A stretch of 64,000 nucleotides of DNA from CAZPNX01 sp964518765. Lineage in GTDB: Bacteria > Edwardsbacteria > AC1 > EtOH8. A program made the translations under genes and the position numbers. How positions within the stretch are numbered: position 1 is the stretch's first letter; each line of letters opens with the position of its first letter. Positions 43,567 to 51,630 of the stretch are shown here, piece by piece. The DNA lies in assembly GCA_964518765.1 (NCBI GenBank), contig CAZFJC010000009.1:29584-93583 (forward strand), given 5' to 3'. The notes beneath the pieces are model-generated. The model saw only the letters and a program-made list of their open reading frames with translations. It was not told the origin of the DNA and made no database searches.

Positions 43567-44723
43567 GGCACCTCCACGTGGAACCTGGCGGCCGCGCTGT
43601 CGGATGGAGACGATTGCGGCTTGACCGTCAACACCGCTGTGCTGCGGCCGGAACCGTAGGGGGTAATATGAACCTCAAGGCTGGTTAACGAGTCGCTGGC
43701 TGGTATGTACCATTTCAGGGGAAGGGGGTAACAGAACTGCCGGTCGCAAATAGTGGCCAAGAGAGTCTCCGGGACCGCCAGGGATTGTGGCAGGTCGATT
43801 ATCATAGTGTCCGCCATATTGCCTATATTCCTGATGGTGAAGGGAAAGGATACCAGGCTGTTGGCCTGTCCGTCCAGTAGGGTGTCGGCCGCCGCCAGCT
43901 GAATGGCGTATTCAGCTTGGAATAGCTTTACCCAGGCCGACTGCAGCAGCTCGCCGGTGGTTTCGTCTTGCACTATGGCCGTCAGGCCCAGCCTCTCCTG
44001 CACCCATGACGGCTCCAAGGCGATCGAGCCGTTCCTGGTATGCTGTGACCCGGGCTCCAGCGAAAAGACCTCCCCGGGGTTGTCGGGGTCCAGCCTCCTG
44101 GCCACCAGGCGGTGAAGGCTAACGCCGTTCGGCGCGGCGTAGCTGATGGAATCCTCCACCAGGACCAGCAGCAGCCTCAGGCCGCCAATACGGTCTTCGA
44201 TCTCGGAGCTGACGGTAACGCTGTAGGACACCGAGGCCGCACCCAGGCCGCCGTTTAAAGTGATGCTCACCGGGCTGCTTTTCCGGAGCCTGGCGATTGC
44301 CGCCGAGCGATATTCGGATAGTAGGTTGGGCACCGCCCCGGCCACCCGGGCCACGCCGTCACAAACGAACACCGGCGGGGCCGACACCCCGTAGTGCGCG
44401 AAGCGCTGTTCTGTCTGGGCCGTCCCGAAGGGGTCCAGGGGCGATCCGAAGGTCGGATGGTACTCGATCAGAGTCAATGAATCGCCCAGCTCCTCCGCCA
44501 GAGACTCGGCCGCCTGGTCGGCGGCCGGACAGTTGGTGCACCAGGTGGCGGTGAACATCTCGACGACAACCCTCCTGGGCACCCCCACCTCGGCATCCCC
44601 GGTAGCCGCCACCGGCAGTCTCTTGCCACAGGCAGCCAGAACAAGAAGGCAGAGGGCAGAAACCAGAAAAGGTCCGTTCGCTTTCTGCGATTTTGCCTTG
44701 GATGATCGTGATTTTCCCATCAT
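43563..44723 (-). CDS. Thioredoxin-fold lipoprotein with CTNC motif
   Basis: 386 residues. Lipobox VLAAC (Cys32), then a thioredoxin-like domain beginning VVVEMFTATWCTNCPAADQ with redox pair Cys62/Cys65. The C-terminal half is all-beta, with an Ig-like stretch (SLVSFPFTIRNIGNMADTMI). Related in style to Omp28-type proteins. The basic N-terminus and signal peptide are encoded by heptamer-phased DNA (44644-44671). Coupled to TlpA-like and barrel genes by four-base overlaps on both sides. Confidence 0.75.
   Translation of the reverse strand: MMGKSRSSKAKSQKANGPFLVSALCLLVLAACGKRLPVAATGDAEVGVPRRVVVEMFTATWCTNCPAADQAAESLAEELGDSLTLIEYHPTFGSPLDPFGTAQTEQRFAHYGVSAPPVFVCDGVARVAGAVPNLLSEYRSAAIARLRKSSPVSITLNGGLGAASVSYSVTVSSEIEDRIGGLRLLLVLVEDSISYAAPNGVSLHRLVARRLDPDNPGEVFSLEPGSQHTRNGSIALEPSWVQERLGLTAIVQDETTGELLQSAWVKLFQAEYAIQLAAADTLLDGQANSLVSFPFTIRNIGNMADTMIIDLPQSLAVPETLLATICDRQFCYPLPLKWYIPASDSLTSLEVHITPYGSGRSTAVLTVKPQSSPSDSAAARFHVEVP
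44644..44671. repeat. Heptamer-phased tract encoding a signal peptide core
   Basis: Four 7-nt units beginning AGAA or AGAG (CAGAANN type when shifted by one base). Read on the minus strand it encodes the hydrophobic core of the lipoprotein signal (LVSALCLLVLA region). Confidence 0.5.
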
Positions 44724-45250
44724 TCGGCCTGTCCTTTCTTACTGGGCTCGCAACTAGCGCTGTCTGGCTCGGACCGTTTGATCAGTTTTCTTATCTCACC
44801 TTCCAGCAGCGCCTCGTCGCCCTCCTTGAAGCCGAAATGGCTCCAAACAATCCTCCCCCCCTTGTCCAGGATGAATGATCCCGGAACATCCCTTAGCCCG
44901 AACTTGCGCATGGCCTGCTGCTCTGGGTCCATGGCCACCGGGAAGTCGTGGCGGTTGCCGGCCAGAAAGGCTTTGACCTTGCCCTGGTCCTTGGCCTCGT
45001 TGACACAGATACCCAGAAAGCCGATGCCGCTGTCGGCGTAGGCCTCATAAAGCTTCTGGAAATGCTTGAGCTCTCGGCAGCAGGGCTTGCACCAGGTGGC
45101 CCAGAAGCTGACGACCAGGGGGCGGCCCTGAAAACGATCGGACAATTCCAGCCGCTTGCCGTCCAGATCCTTCAGCCTGACGCTCAGCCCCTGGCCGGGG
45201 GCGGCAGCCGCCATCGCCATCATGGCGGCCAGTGGGAAGAGTCTTCTCAT
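44720..45250 (-). CDS. TlpA/ResA-type exported thioredoxin
   Basis: 176 residues. Short signal (MRRLFPLAAMMAMAAAAPGQ), then a TlpA-like thioredoxin fold: FWATWCKPCCREL (Cys54/Cys57) and the cis-proline region GLRDVPGSFILDKGGRIVW. It probably reduces or exchanges disulfides in the periplasm. Its stop overlaps the start of the CTNC lipoprotein gene. Confidence 0.88.
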   Translation of the reverse strand: MRRLFPLAAMMAMAAAAPGQGLSVRLKDLDGKRLELSDRFQGRPLVVSFWATWCKPCCRELKHFQKLYEAYADSGIGFLGICVNEAKDQGKVKAFLAGNRHDFPVAMDPEQQAMRKFGLRDVPGSFILDKGGRIVWSHFGFKEGDEALLEGEIRKLIKRSEPDSASCEPSKKGQAE

Positions 45251-45270
45251 CTCGTTCTCCGTTTAATTTC

Positions 45271-45309
45271 GGGGCGCCGTTCCCCGCGGATCGGCGCCCC
45301 TTCTTTTTA
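45271..45309 (+). terminator. Terminator-like hairpin facing against the locus
   Basis: GGGGCGCCG (45271-45279) pairs perfectly with CGGCGCCCC (45292-45300), followed by TTCTTTTTAT on the plus strand. The neighbouring genes are on the minus strand, so it points the opposite way, like the hairpin at 5880-5903. In the sense direction it is a strong stem between the Omp28-like gene and tlpA. Confidence 0.55.
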
Positions 45310-45320
45310 TAGAACGGTTA

Positions 45321-47291
45321 TTACCGGATTATGGCCAGCTTCCTGGTGGCGGTGTAGTTCCCGGTCATCAGTCGGTAGAAATAGACCCCATTGGCCACAG
45401 GTTTTCCCGATCTGTCCTTTGTGTCCCAGACCACCGTATGCGTGCCTTCCGGCCTCCCGCCCTCGAACAAGGGTCTGACCAATTTGCCAGATACGTCAAA
45501 TACTCCTAGCGACACGTGGGTGGATGCTGTCAGGCTGTAAGAGATCTTCACGACGCCCCTGGCCGGGTTGGGGCTTGCGGGCATCAGCATCACCCTCGGC
45601 CGCAAAGGCGTCGGCGGCTCGCCCTCGACCCCGGTCGTCAACTCGGAATACCTGATCTCGTTGACGTTGTAGACCTCCTTGGTGGCCATGTTCTGCACGT
45701 AGACGATGAAGAACAGTCGGCCCTTGTTCCAGTTCGCGTGCAACGTGAAATCTATGTCCTGGGAGGACAGTCCGTTGCCTATGGTCATCGGGGTCCCCGA
45801 GGCGCTGGGCAGGATGGTCCTGACGAACTCCCGCATGGAGTCGCAGTGGGGGTTGGCCGTGGGCGACGGCCAGACGCAATACTTGCTCTCCTCGGTGATG
45901 ACCATCCGGAGGTTGCCGTTTATCGGGACGCCGCCGGGGTAATCGATCTCCGCGTGGATGCTGCCGGTGTTCCCGTTCTGGGTCCCGCTGAGGGTGATGT
46001 CGAAGGGCGATCTGTAGGCTTTGCGCTCGTTGAACTTGGCCCGGTGATCGCTGTACACCGACGACCAGCCGCCGACTATCTTGTCGCCGCCGTCCCAAAC
46101 CGTGGTCGGGTATCCTCCGATGTCCCCGTAGAAGTTCATGATGTTGGCCGATTGCACCGTGTAAAAGCTGTCCTGGCTGGTGCTGGGATGCAGGCCGGCC
46201 ACGATTATCGAATCCCCCGATTCCTCCCTGAGCTGTTCCAGCGAGTTCTGGACGTACGGGCAGTATCCGCACCACTGGGCGGTGAAGTCCTCGACGTACA
46301 CCCGGCGGCGGCGGTTGTAGGAGTTGACGTCCGTCTTGGTGGTGTCGTTAGAGGGCACCTGGTCTATGCCCAAGGAAGTGTAGGCGATGACATTGTAGAG
46401 ATTGCCGATGGCCGGGGTCCATGACGGAAAGTCTGCCGTCTGCGTGCCGCCGCTGGCCAGGTCGGTTACCGTTTGGTCCTCCTGGTAAACGGTCACCCCT
46501 GCCGAATCGATCCTCACGGTCGCCGTGAAGGTCTCCGTGTTGCTGCCGTTGTTCTTCACCTCTACCTGGGGCGCCACCGGGTCCATCAGCTGTCCCAGCG
46601 GGGCATTGATCGCCGACACCAACACATCGTGGTCCGCCAGCTGTCCGGTGACCTGGATGTTGTCCAGATACAGCTCGTTGCCGAAGGCGGTATGAGCCCT
46701 GAACAGCACCTTGTTCGTGCCCACCGGAAGGGCGTATCGCTTGGTCGCCCACTGGCCGGCGTTCGGCACGAACTGGCTGGATGTGGCACCGCCTGTGTTC
46801 AGAGGTCCCGTGTACCCCCCCTTCAAACCAATCAGCTTTGTCCAACTTGACCCAGCGTTGCTAGAGGTCCATATGGTGAGTGAATCTACATATTGCGATG
46901 GATTGGTATTATAGGATGCGTAGGCGTGGTCGAATATGAGCGAATCCCCGGCGACCGATGGCCAGAATTCGGTGGTTATCATGTCCTGGGTGCCGGAGCT
47001 GATGTTGTAGAAATCGGCCCGGGCGGCGGCGATTCCTGAGCCGTACCCGCTGCACCCCTCGTAACGGCCCCACAGGGCCGCGCTTCCGGCCAGCGACCAC
47101 CCGGCAGGGGGGAAGATCGCCGGCTCGAAATCCTCGACAAAATTGCCCTTGGGGATGCTGGCGCCTTCCTGTAACGGCGTGAACAGGTCGAACTGACCGA
47201 CAATGCCGTTAACTCGCGCTGGTTTTTCGGCCAAAGCTACCGTTCCGATCATGCCGACCAGCAACAACGCGACCAAACCATTTCTCGTCAT
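45321..47291 (-). CDS. Omp28-like secreted protein with T9SS-type sorting domain
   Basis: 656 residues. Signal peptide (LVALLLVGMIGTVALA), an N-terminal jelly-roll/MAM-like region (about 50-215), a CARDB/Ig-like segment, then a thioredoxin-like Omp28 domain with VEDFTAQWCGYCPYVQNSL around residue 340. The last 85 residues are a FlgD-like/type A sorting domain: SPNPARGVVKISYSL, DVSGKLVRPL, WDTKDRSGKPVANGVYFYRL. It is therefore predicted cargo of a type IX secretion system, at the cell surface or released. Confidence 0.85.
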   Translation of the reverse strand: MTRNGLVALLLVGMIGTVALAEKPARVNGIVGQFDLFTPLQEGASIPKGNFVEDFEPAIFPPAGWSLAGSAALWGRYEGCSGYGSGIAAARADFYNISSGTQDMITTEFWPSVAGDSLIFDHAYASYNTNPSQYVDSLTIWTSSNAGSSWTKLIGLKGGYTGPLNTGGATSSQFVPNAGQWATKRYALPVGTNKVLFRAHTAFGNELYLDNIQVTGQLADHDVLVSAINAPLGQLMDPVAPQVEVKNNGSNTETFTATVRIDSAGVTVYQEDQTVTDLASGGTQTADFPSWTPAIGNLYNVIAYTSLGIDQVPSNDTTKTDVNSYNRRRRVYVEDFTAQWCGYCPYVQNSLEQLREESGDSIIVAGLHPSTSQDSFYTVQSANIMNFYGDIGGYPTTVWDGGDKIVGGWSSVYSDHRAKFNERKAYRSPFDITLSGTQNGNTGSIHAEIDYPGGVPINGNLRMVITEESKYCVWPSPTANPHCDSMREFVRTILPSASGTPMTIGNGLSSQDIDFTLHANWNKGRLFFIVYVQNMATKEVYNVNEIRYSELTTGVEGEPPTPLRPRVMLMPASPNPARGVVKISYSLTASTHVSLGVFDVSGKLVRPLFEGGRPEGTHTVVWDTKDRSGKPVANGVYFYRLMTGNYTATRKLAIIR

Positions 47292-47364
47292 GGTCCCTCC
47301 CCCTTTGTTCTTTGGTTGGTTTTTAAGAGCGGCTTATACGTTGAAAAGATTCATTGCCACCTGA

Positions 47365-48417
47365 TCACTCAAGATGCGTTATCCTGATGATCTGAACCGA
47401 GGAATGGGCTTCGAGGCGGCAAAGGACCATGCCCCGGGGCAAGGCCCTGGCGTTGAAGTGAACCCGGTGCTCCCCGGCCTCCCGCCACCCCAGGTCGATT
47501 CTCCCCAGCCGGCGGCCGTCGATGCCGTAGAAGCCGGCGGTGGCCCATCCCGGCCTGGATACCGAGAACCGCAGGGTGCCCTTATCCCGAAGAGGATTGG
47601 GGTGTATGTCCGCCGACAGGATCCCCCTTGGCCGGGGCCCGGGCGGAGGAACTGAGGTCACCCCGGCCAGCTGGTCCAAGCCTATTCGGGCAGACTGGAG
47701 GATGGCTCCAGCAGGCGCCTTGGCCGCCCCGGCCAACCCCTCGGCCAAGGCCATGAATTCGATCCGCCCCGCAGCCCAGTCCGGTGAGAGCTGGAAGGGA
47801 AAGGCCAAGGAGGTGTCGGCGCCCGGTGCCAGTAGCAGCTGCGGCCCGTCGAAACCCGGCAGCATGCCGCGCAGCACGTCATAGACGCTGTCGCCGCCGC
47901 CCCAGGGGCGGTAGATGGCCCGTTCGATTACGGCCACCCGCAGCCTGGCTATCACCGTGTCGGACGCAGGGTTGGAGGCGACGCAGGTTAGCTGGCCGAT
48001 TCTCTCAGTAGTGTCCGCCCACCCGCCCAGGGCCAGGGCCGCCCCGGGCTCCACTATTTTCCTCTTGTCGAAGGCGTTCCGGTAGCCCCAATAGGTGGCG
48101 GTGTCCGCGTAGTACTGGTCGAATATCCCGTCGAACCAGGTGGTCGGGGTTCCCGTCACCGAGTAATAGGCGGCCAAGGACTCGGCCTCGGGGATCTTGT
48201 AGAGGTCATAGTAGTGGACGCCGACGACGCACAGGGAGTCACCGACCTCGGACTTCAACCGCTCCATGGCTAGGGCCGCCCCCCCGCAGGGCCCGCAGGA
48301 GACGGCGGTGAAGTGCAGCGCCGCCACTTGGCGCAGATCGCCGGCCTGGGCCTGGCTTAAGGACAAAACGGCCATTAGGAGGATGGCGGCCGCGAAGCTT
48401 CCGGCCGATATATGCAT
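47365..48417 (-). CDS. Secreted thioredoxin-fold protein with T9SS-like C-terminus
   Basis: 350 residues from the ATG at 48417, where a signal peptide begins (AAILLMAVLSLSQAQA). The redox motif is FTAVSCGPCGGAA (Cys41/Cys44), then a thioredoxin/Omp28-like domain with TGTPTTWFDG (cis-proline region). The C-terminus (IHPNPLRDKGTLRFSVSRP, FYGIDGRRLGRIDLGW) matches sorting-domain style, although it ends in HLE rather than the usual basic tail. It is the first of the four exported thioredoxin-fold genes. Confidence 0.78.
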   Translation of the reverse strand: MHISAGSFAAAILLMAVLSLSQAQAGDLRQVAALHFTAVSCGPCGGAALAMERLKSEVGDSLCVVGVHYYDLYKIPEAESLAAYYSVTGTPTTWFDGIFDQYYADTATYWGYRNAFDKRKIVEPGAALALGGWADTTERIGQLTCVASNPASDTVIARLRVAVIERAIYRPWGGGDSVYDVLRGMLPGFDGPQLLLAPGADTSLAFPFQLSPDWAAGRIEFMALAEGLAGAAKAPAGAILQSARIGLDQLAGVTSVPPPGPRPRGILSADIHPNPLRDKGTLRFSVSRPGWATAGFYGIDGRRLGRIDLGWREAGEHRVHFNARALPRGMVLCRLEAHSSVQIIRITHLE

Positions 48418-48458
48418 GTTCAGCCTAATGTCCACAGTACTAGTTATCCAGGTGCGGT

Positions 48459-48509
48459 TGACCACCCCTGTTTCCCTTCCTTGACAAGGAGGGGAGCATG
48501 GGGAGGTCA
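48459..48509. repeat. REP-like imperfect palindrome at the glnA 3' end
   Basis: Outer arms TGACCACCCC (48459-48468) and GGGGAGGTCA (48500-48509), one mismatch; inner CCTTG/CAAGG around CCCTTCC...GGAGGGG. It includes the glnA stop codon and may act as its transcript end. Related in composition to the palindromes at 32.4, 32.8, 41.4 and 54.9 kb. Confidence 0.5.
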
Positions 48510-49925
48510 GCAATCGTAGTACAGCTGGAACTCGTAGGGATGCGGCCGCCTGCCCAGCTCCTCGACATCTTTCGATTTCAGATCGATCCAGACCTCAATC
48601 AGGTCCTGGGGAAAGACTCCTCCCTCCAGGAGGAACTGGTGGTCCTTCCGCAGGGCCTCCAAGGCCTCTCCCAGCGAGGTGGGCAGGGTGGGTATTTTGT
48701 CCAGGTCGGCCTTGGACAGGCTGAACAGGTCTTTGTTAAGCGGCCGCCCTGGGTCCAGCTTCCGCTTGATGCCGTCGATGCCGGCCATCAGCATGGCGGC
48801 GAAGGCCAGGTAGGGGTTGCAGGTGGCGTCCGGCGGCCGGAACTCGTAGCGGAAATTCTTGGGGTCGGTCAGGTAGCCGGGGATGCGCACCGCCGCCGTC
48901 CGGTTGCCTACCGAATAGGAGGCCTTAATCGGCGCCTCGTAGCCCGGCACCAGCCGCCGGTAGGAGTTGGTGGAGGGATTGGTGAAGGCCAGCAGGGCCG
49001 GGGCGTGGTGCAGCAGGCCGCCCAGGTAATGGAGGGCCGTCTCCGACATGTTGACCAGCCCGCCCTTCTTGTAGAAGATGGAGTGCCCGCCCCGGGCCAG
49101 GTACTGGTGGACGTGCATGCCGTTGCCCGGCTCCCGGTAGAGCGGCTTGGGCATGAAGGTGGCCGTCAGCCCGGCCTTGATGGCGGCGTTGCGCACCAGG
49201 TGCTTGACCATCATGGTCCGGTCGGCCATCCTGGTCAGGGTGTCGAACATGACCTCGATCTCCACCTGGCCGGCTCCGCCCACCTCGTGGTGGTGGTACT
49301 TGACCGGGATGCCGCACCGCTCCAGGGTGTGGCAGATGTCGGAGCGGAAGTCGAAGAAACGATCGTGGGGGGGGGCGGCGTGGTAGCCGCCCTTGTAGGG
49401 TATCTTGTAGGCCAGGTTGGGCCCCTCGTCCCTTCCGGTGTTCCAATGGGCGCTGGACGAGTCCACTCGGAAGAAGCAATCGTGCGCCTGGTTGTCGTAG
49501 CGCACCGAATCGAAAAGGTAGAACTCGAACTCCGGACCCCAGAAGCTCTCGGTGGCATATCCCGTCTTCAGCAGGTGCCTCTCGGCCTTCTCGGCGATGG
49601 CCCGGGGGTTGCGGACGAATTTTTCGCCGGTGGCCACATCGATGACGTCGCCGATGAAGGTCAGGGTAGGCCTGGCGGCGAAGGGGTCGATGACGGCCGT
49701 CTCCGGGATGGGGATGACGATCATGTCGCCGGCCTTGACCTGGGTGAACCCGGCCACGCTGGAGCCGTCGAAGCCGATGCCCCGCCCCCGCTCGAACAAA
49801 GCGGGCCTGAGCTCGTGGGCCGGCACCGTTATCTGGTGCCACTTACCCAGCAGGTCGCCGAACTTGACGGCTACGAACTCCACCTTGTTCCTGGCAGCAG
49901 AGTTGAATATCTTTTTCAGGTCCAT
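48507..49925 (-). CDS. glnA: Glutamine synthetase type I, without adenylylation tyrosine
   Basis: Ammonia assimilation. 472 residues. GSI landmarks: IGFDGSSVAGF, the WGPEFEFYLFD metal-binding Glu, KYHHHEVGGAGQVEIEV, GNGMHVHQYLARGG (ATP site), NPSTNSYRRLVPG and the RIPGYLTDPKNFRYEFRPPD region. At the position of E. coli Tyr397 (NLYDLP) the sequence reads KDLFSL, so Phe401 replaces the adenylylated Tyr. Control by GlnE-type adenylylation is thus not expected. It starts 29 nt after argR, with GAGGCTGAG before the ATG, in the same transcript. Confidence 0.95.
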   Translation of the reverse strand: MDLKKIFNSAARNKVEFVAVKFGDLLGKWHQITVPAHELRPALFERGRGIGFDGSSVAGFTQVKAGDMIVIPIPETAVIDPFAARPTLTFIGDVIDVATGEKFVRNPRAIAEKAERHLLKTGYATESFWGPEFEFYLFDSVRYDNQAHDCFFRVDSSSAHWNTGRDEGPNLAYKIPYKGGYHAAPPHDRFFDFRSDICHTLERCGIPVKYHHHEVGGAGQVEIEVMFDTLTRMADRTMMVKHLVRNAAIKAGLTATFMPKPLYREPGNGMHVHQYLARGGHSIFYKKGGLVNMSETALHYLGGLLHHAPALLAFTNPSTNSYRRLVPGYEAPIKASYSVGNRTAAVRIPGYLTDPKNFRYEFRPPDATCNPYLAFAAMLMAGIDGIKRKLDPGRPLNKDLFSLSKADLDKIPTLPTSLGEALEALRKDHQFLLEGGVFPQDLIEVWIDLKSKDVEELGRRPHPYEFQLYYDC

Positions 49926-49954
49926 CTCAGCCTCACTTTCCTGTGTTTCCGGCT

Positions 49955-50407
49955 TCAGTCGCTGTTGAGCACCGTCCGTCTGATGATGGATTCCACCTTC
50001 CTTACCTGGCGGATTGACCTGGGGATGACCAGCACCGTGCAGAATCCGCCGATGGTGCCGATGATCTCCGGCCGATGCATCTGCTCTATGTAGCGGGCTA
50101 CCCCCGGAGCCCTTCCGGACAGGGTGTGGATAACCACCATGGACTCGTTTCTCCTGATGGCCAGCACCTCGTAGCCCAGCAGCCGGTCGATATGCCGGCC
50201 GGTCTCGCCCTCGTCCATCTGGTAGCGCGGACCGTCCGGGGTCATGGCCCGGATAACCCCCATCTCAGCGAAATCGCGGCTGAGGGTGGCCTGGGTCACC
50301 CTGATGCCGGTGGCGGCCAGGGCCTTCACCAGCTCTTCGTAGCTTGATATCGGCCGCTCGGCCAGTATCTTCTTGATCAGGTTCTGCCTTTTGGACTTGG
50401 CTATCAT
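49955..50407 (-). CDS. argR: ArgR-family regulator with altered effector pocket
   Basis: 150 residues from the ATG at 50407, just downstream of a clear promoter. The N-terminal winged helix is normal (ISSYEELVKALAATGIRVTQ, ATLSRDFAEMGVI). In the C-terminal oligomerisation domain the usual GTI.GDDT segment, whose two Asp bind arginine, reads EIIGTIGGFCTVLVI, with Phe122-Cys123 in place of Asp-Asp; the preceding PG.A loop is also changed to SGRAPG. Canonical arginine sensing is doubtful. It forms an operon with glnA, so a nitrogen-linked ligand is possible (inference). Confidence 0.9.
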   Translation of the reverse strand: MIAKSKRQNLIKKILAERPISSYEELVKALAATGIRVTQATLSRDFAEMGVIRAMTPDGPRYQMDEGETGRHIDRLLGYEVLAIRRNESMVVIHTLSGRAPGVARYIEQMHRPEIIGTIGGFCTVLVIPRSIRQVRKVESIIRRTVLNSD

Positions 50408-50438
50408 CTTCTCCGACTTACTAGCGTTTCGATTGTTT

Positions 50439-50467
50439 AGTATACAACTCGCCCCACTCCATGTCAA
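50439..50467 (-). promoter_or_regulatory. Promoter of argR-glnA
   Basis: Minus strand: TTGACA (complement of 50462-50467), 17-bp spacer, TATACT (complement of 50439-50444). The transcript should start near 50432, giving a leader of about 25 nt before the argR ATG. Confidence 0.8.
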
Positions 50468-50473
50468 TACCCT

Positions 50474-50512
50474 TTTGCATAAAATTACATTTTTTTATCG
50501 CTTTTATGCAAA
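50474..50512. promoter_or_regulatory. Inverted repeat upstream of the argR promoter (possible operator)
   Basis: TTTGCATAAAA (50474-50484) and TTTTATGCAAA (50502-50512) form a perfect 11-bp inverted repeat with an AT-rich 17-bp centre. The left half plus adjacent bases partly resembles an ARG box (TNTGAATWWWWATTCANA), with several mismatches. It lies immediately upstream of the -35 box. Autoregulation by the neighbouring ArgR is inference. Confidence 0.5.
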
Positions 50513-50532
50513 GCCCTCCGTCGCCGGCCGCT

Positions 50533-50556
50533 AAAAAAAAGCCCCCCAGGGGCGCG
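50533..50556 (-). terminator. Intrinsic terminator of thiL
   Basis: On the minus strand GCGCCCC, a short loop and GGGGGGC are followed by eight T (complement of 50533-50547). It lies 16 nt downstream of the thiL stop. Confidence 0.8.
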
Positions 50557-50571
50557 CCTCCTAACCCTTTT

Positions 50572-51564
50572 TTAGAAATGACGGTAGCCCTCGGACCGAA
50601 GGCTCCTCAACCTGCCGTCGCGGCCAACCATCCAGACCCCCCGCCCCTTAGCAGCCTGGCCGATGATGGAGCAACTCGTCCCCATGGCCGTTATCATGGC
50701 CTTGGCCCTGGCGGCGTCGCTCGGTGCCAAGGTAAAAAGCAGTTCGTAGTCCTCGCCGCCGTTGAGGCAGTAGTCCATCGGTACACCTCCCAGCCGACGA
50801 GCGACGGCCAGGGCCTCGGGGGCCACCGGCAGCGCCCCCTGGTCGATAATGATGCCGACCCGGCTCTCCCGTGACAGGTGCCATAGCTCGGAGGCCAGCC
50901 CGTCCGAGATGTCGATCATACCGCCGAGCTTGAATCTCCGGGCCAGCGCCATACCCTCGTTGACCCTCGGCTCCGGCCTAAGGTGCTTTTTGATCAATCT
51001 CGATTTTTGAATTTTCAATTTTGAATTAAGAAGCTCCAGCCCCGCCCGGCTGCCCCCCAAGGAACCGGTGACCAGCACCGCGTCCCCGGGCCTGGCCCCT
51101 GACCTGAGCCCCATCCTCCCCCTCCGGCATTGGCCGATGACTGTCAGGGTGATCGAGAGCTCGCCGCCCAGGACGATGTCGCCCCCGACGACGGCGACGC
51201 CGAACCTTCCAGCCAGGCGCCGCATGCCTCGGTACAGTAGTTCGACGTCTCGGTCCGTCTGCCGCCGCGTCAGGGTCAGCGCTGCCAGCGCCAGCAGTGG
51301 CCGTCCCCCCATGGCCGCTACGTCGGAGAGGTTGGCCGCCATCGCCTTCCAGCCCAGGTCGCCGTAGTCGAAGTAGCCAAGGTCGAAATGCCTCCCCTCG
51401 ACCAGGGTGTCGGTGGTGGCCACCCCAACATATCCCCGGGGCAGGCGGAAGGCGGCGGCGTCGTCGCCGATGCCGAGCAACACGCTGCCTCCGGGTTTCT
51501 TCTGTCCGGCACGGATCCTATCGATCAGCCCGAACTCGCCGATTTCGGAAATGCTCTTTACCAC
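50572..51564 (-). CDS. thiL: Thiamine-monophosphate kinase
   Basis: Makes thiamine diphosphate. About 330 residues. ThiL motifs: LLGIGDDAAAF, TTDTLVEGRHFDL, NLSDVAAMGGRPL, MIDISDGLASELWHL and DYCLNGGEDYELLFTL. The start is uncertain: a GTG at 51564 fits the conserved N-terminus (EIGEFGLIDRI), but no Shine-Dalgarno is seen and the region upstream (51561-51596) is a low-complexity repeat. The stretch LLNSKLKIQKSRLIKK (about residues 180-196) is encoded by a heptamer-phased AT-rich tract. Confidence 0.92.
   Translation of the reverse strand: MVKSISEIGEFGLIDRIRAGQKKPGGSVLLGIGDDAAAFRLPRGYVGVATTDTLVEGRHFDLGYFDYGDLGWKAMAANLSDVAAMGGRPLLALAALTLTRRQTDRDVELLYRGMRRLAGRFGVAVVGGDIVLGGELSITLTVIGQCRRGRMGLRSGARPGDAVLVTGSLGGSRAGLELLNSKLKIQKSRLIKKHLRPEPRVNEGMALARRFKLGGMIDISDGLASELWHLSRESRVGIIIDQGALPVAPEALAVARRLGGVPMDYCLNGGEDYELLFTLAPSDAARAKAMITAMGTSCSIIGQAAKGRGVWMVGRDGRLRSLRSEGYRHF
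50990..51031. repeat. AT-rich heptamer-phased tract inside thiL
   Basis: Six 7-nt units, each ending in CA or GA (for example ATTTTCA, ATTTTGA), within an otherwise GC-rich gene. It encodes a lysine-rich segment that looks like an insertion after ELLNSKL. The unit differs from the CNGAANN tracts but has the same period. Confidence 0.6.
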
Positions 51565-51630
51565 CAAGGCGCAAAGACAGAAATAATTCCATGATAAACC
51601 TGCCAACCCGGGAATCCGTCGACCGGCACT

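Noticed and set aside
48498..50093. 531-residue open frame on the plus strand opposite glnA and argR
   Set aside because: It is a GC-rich shadow of glnA; the minus-strand frame carries all glutamine synthetase and ArgR motifs, and the plus frame shows no family.
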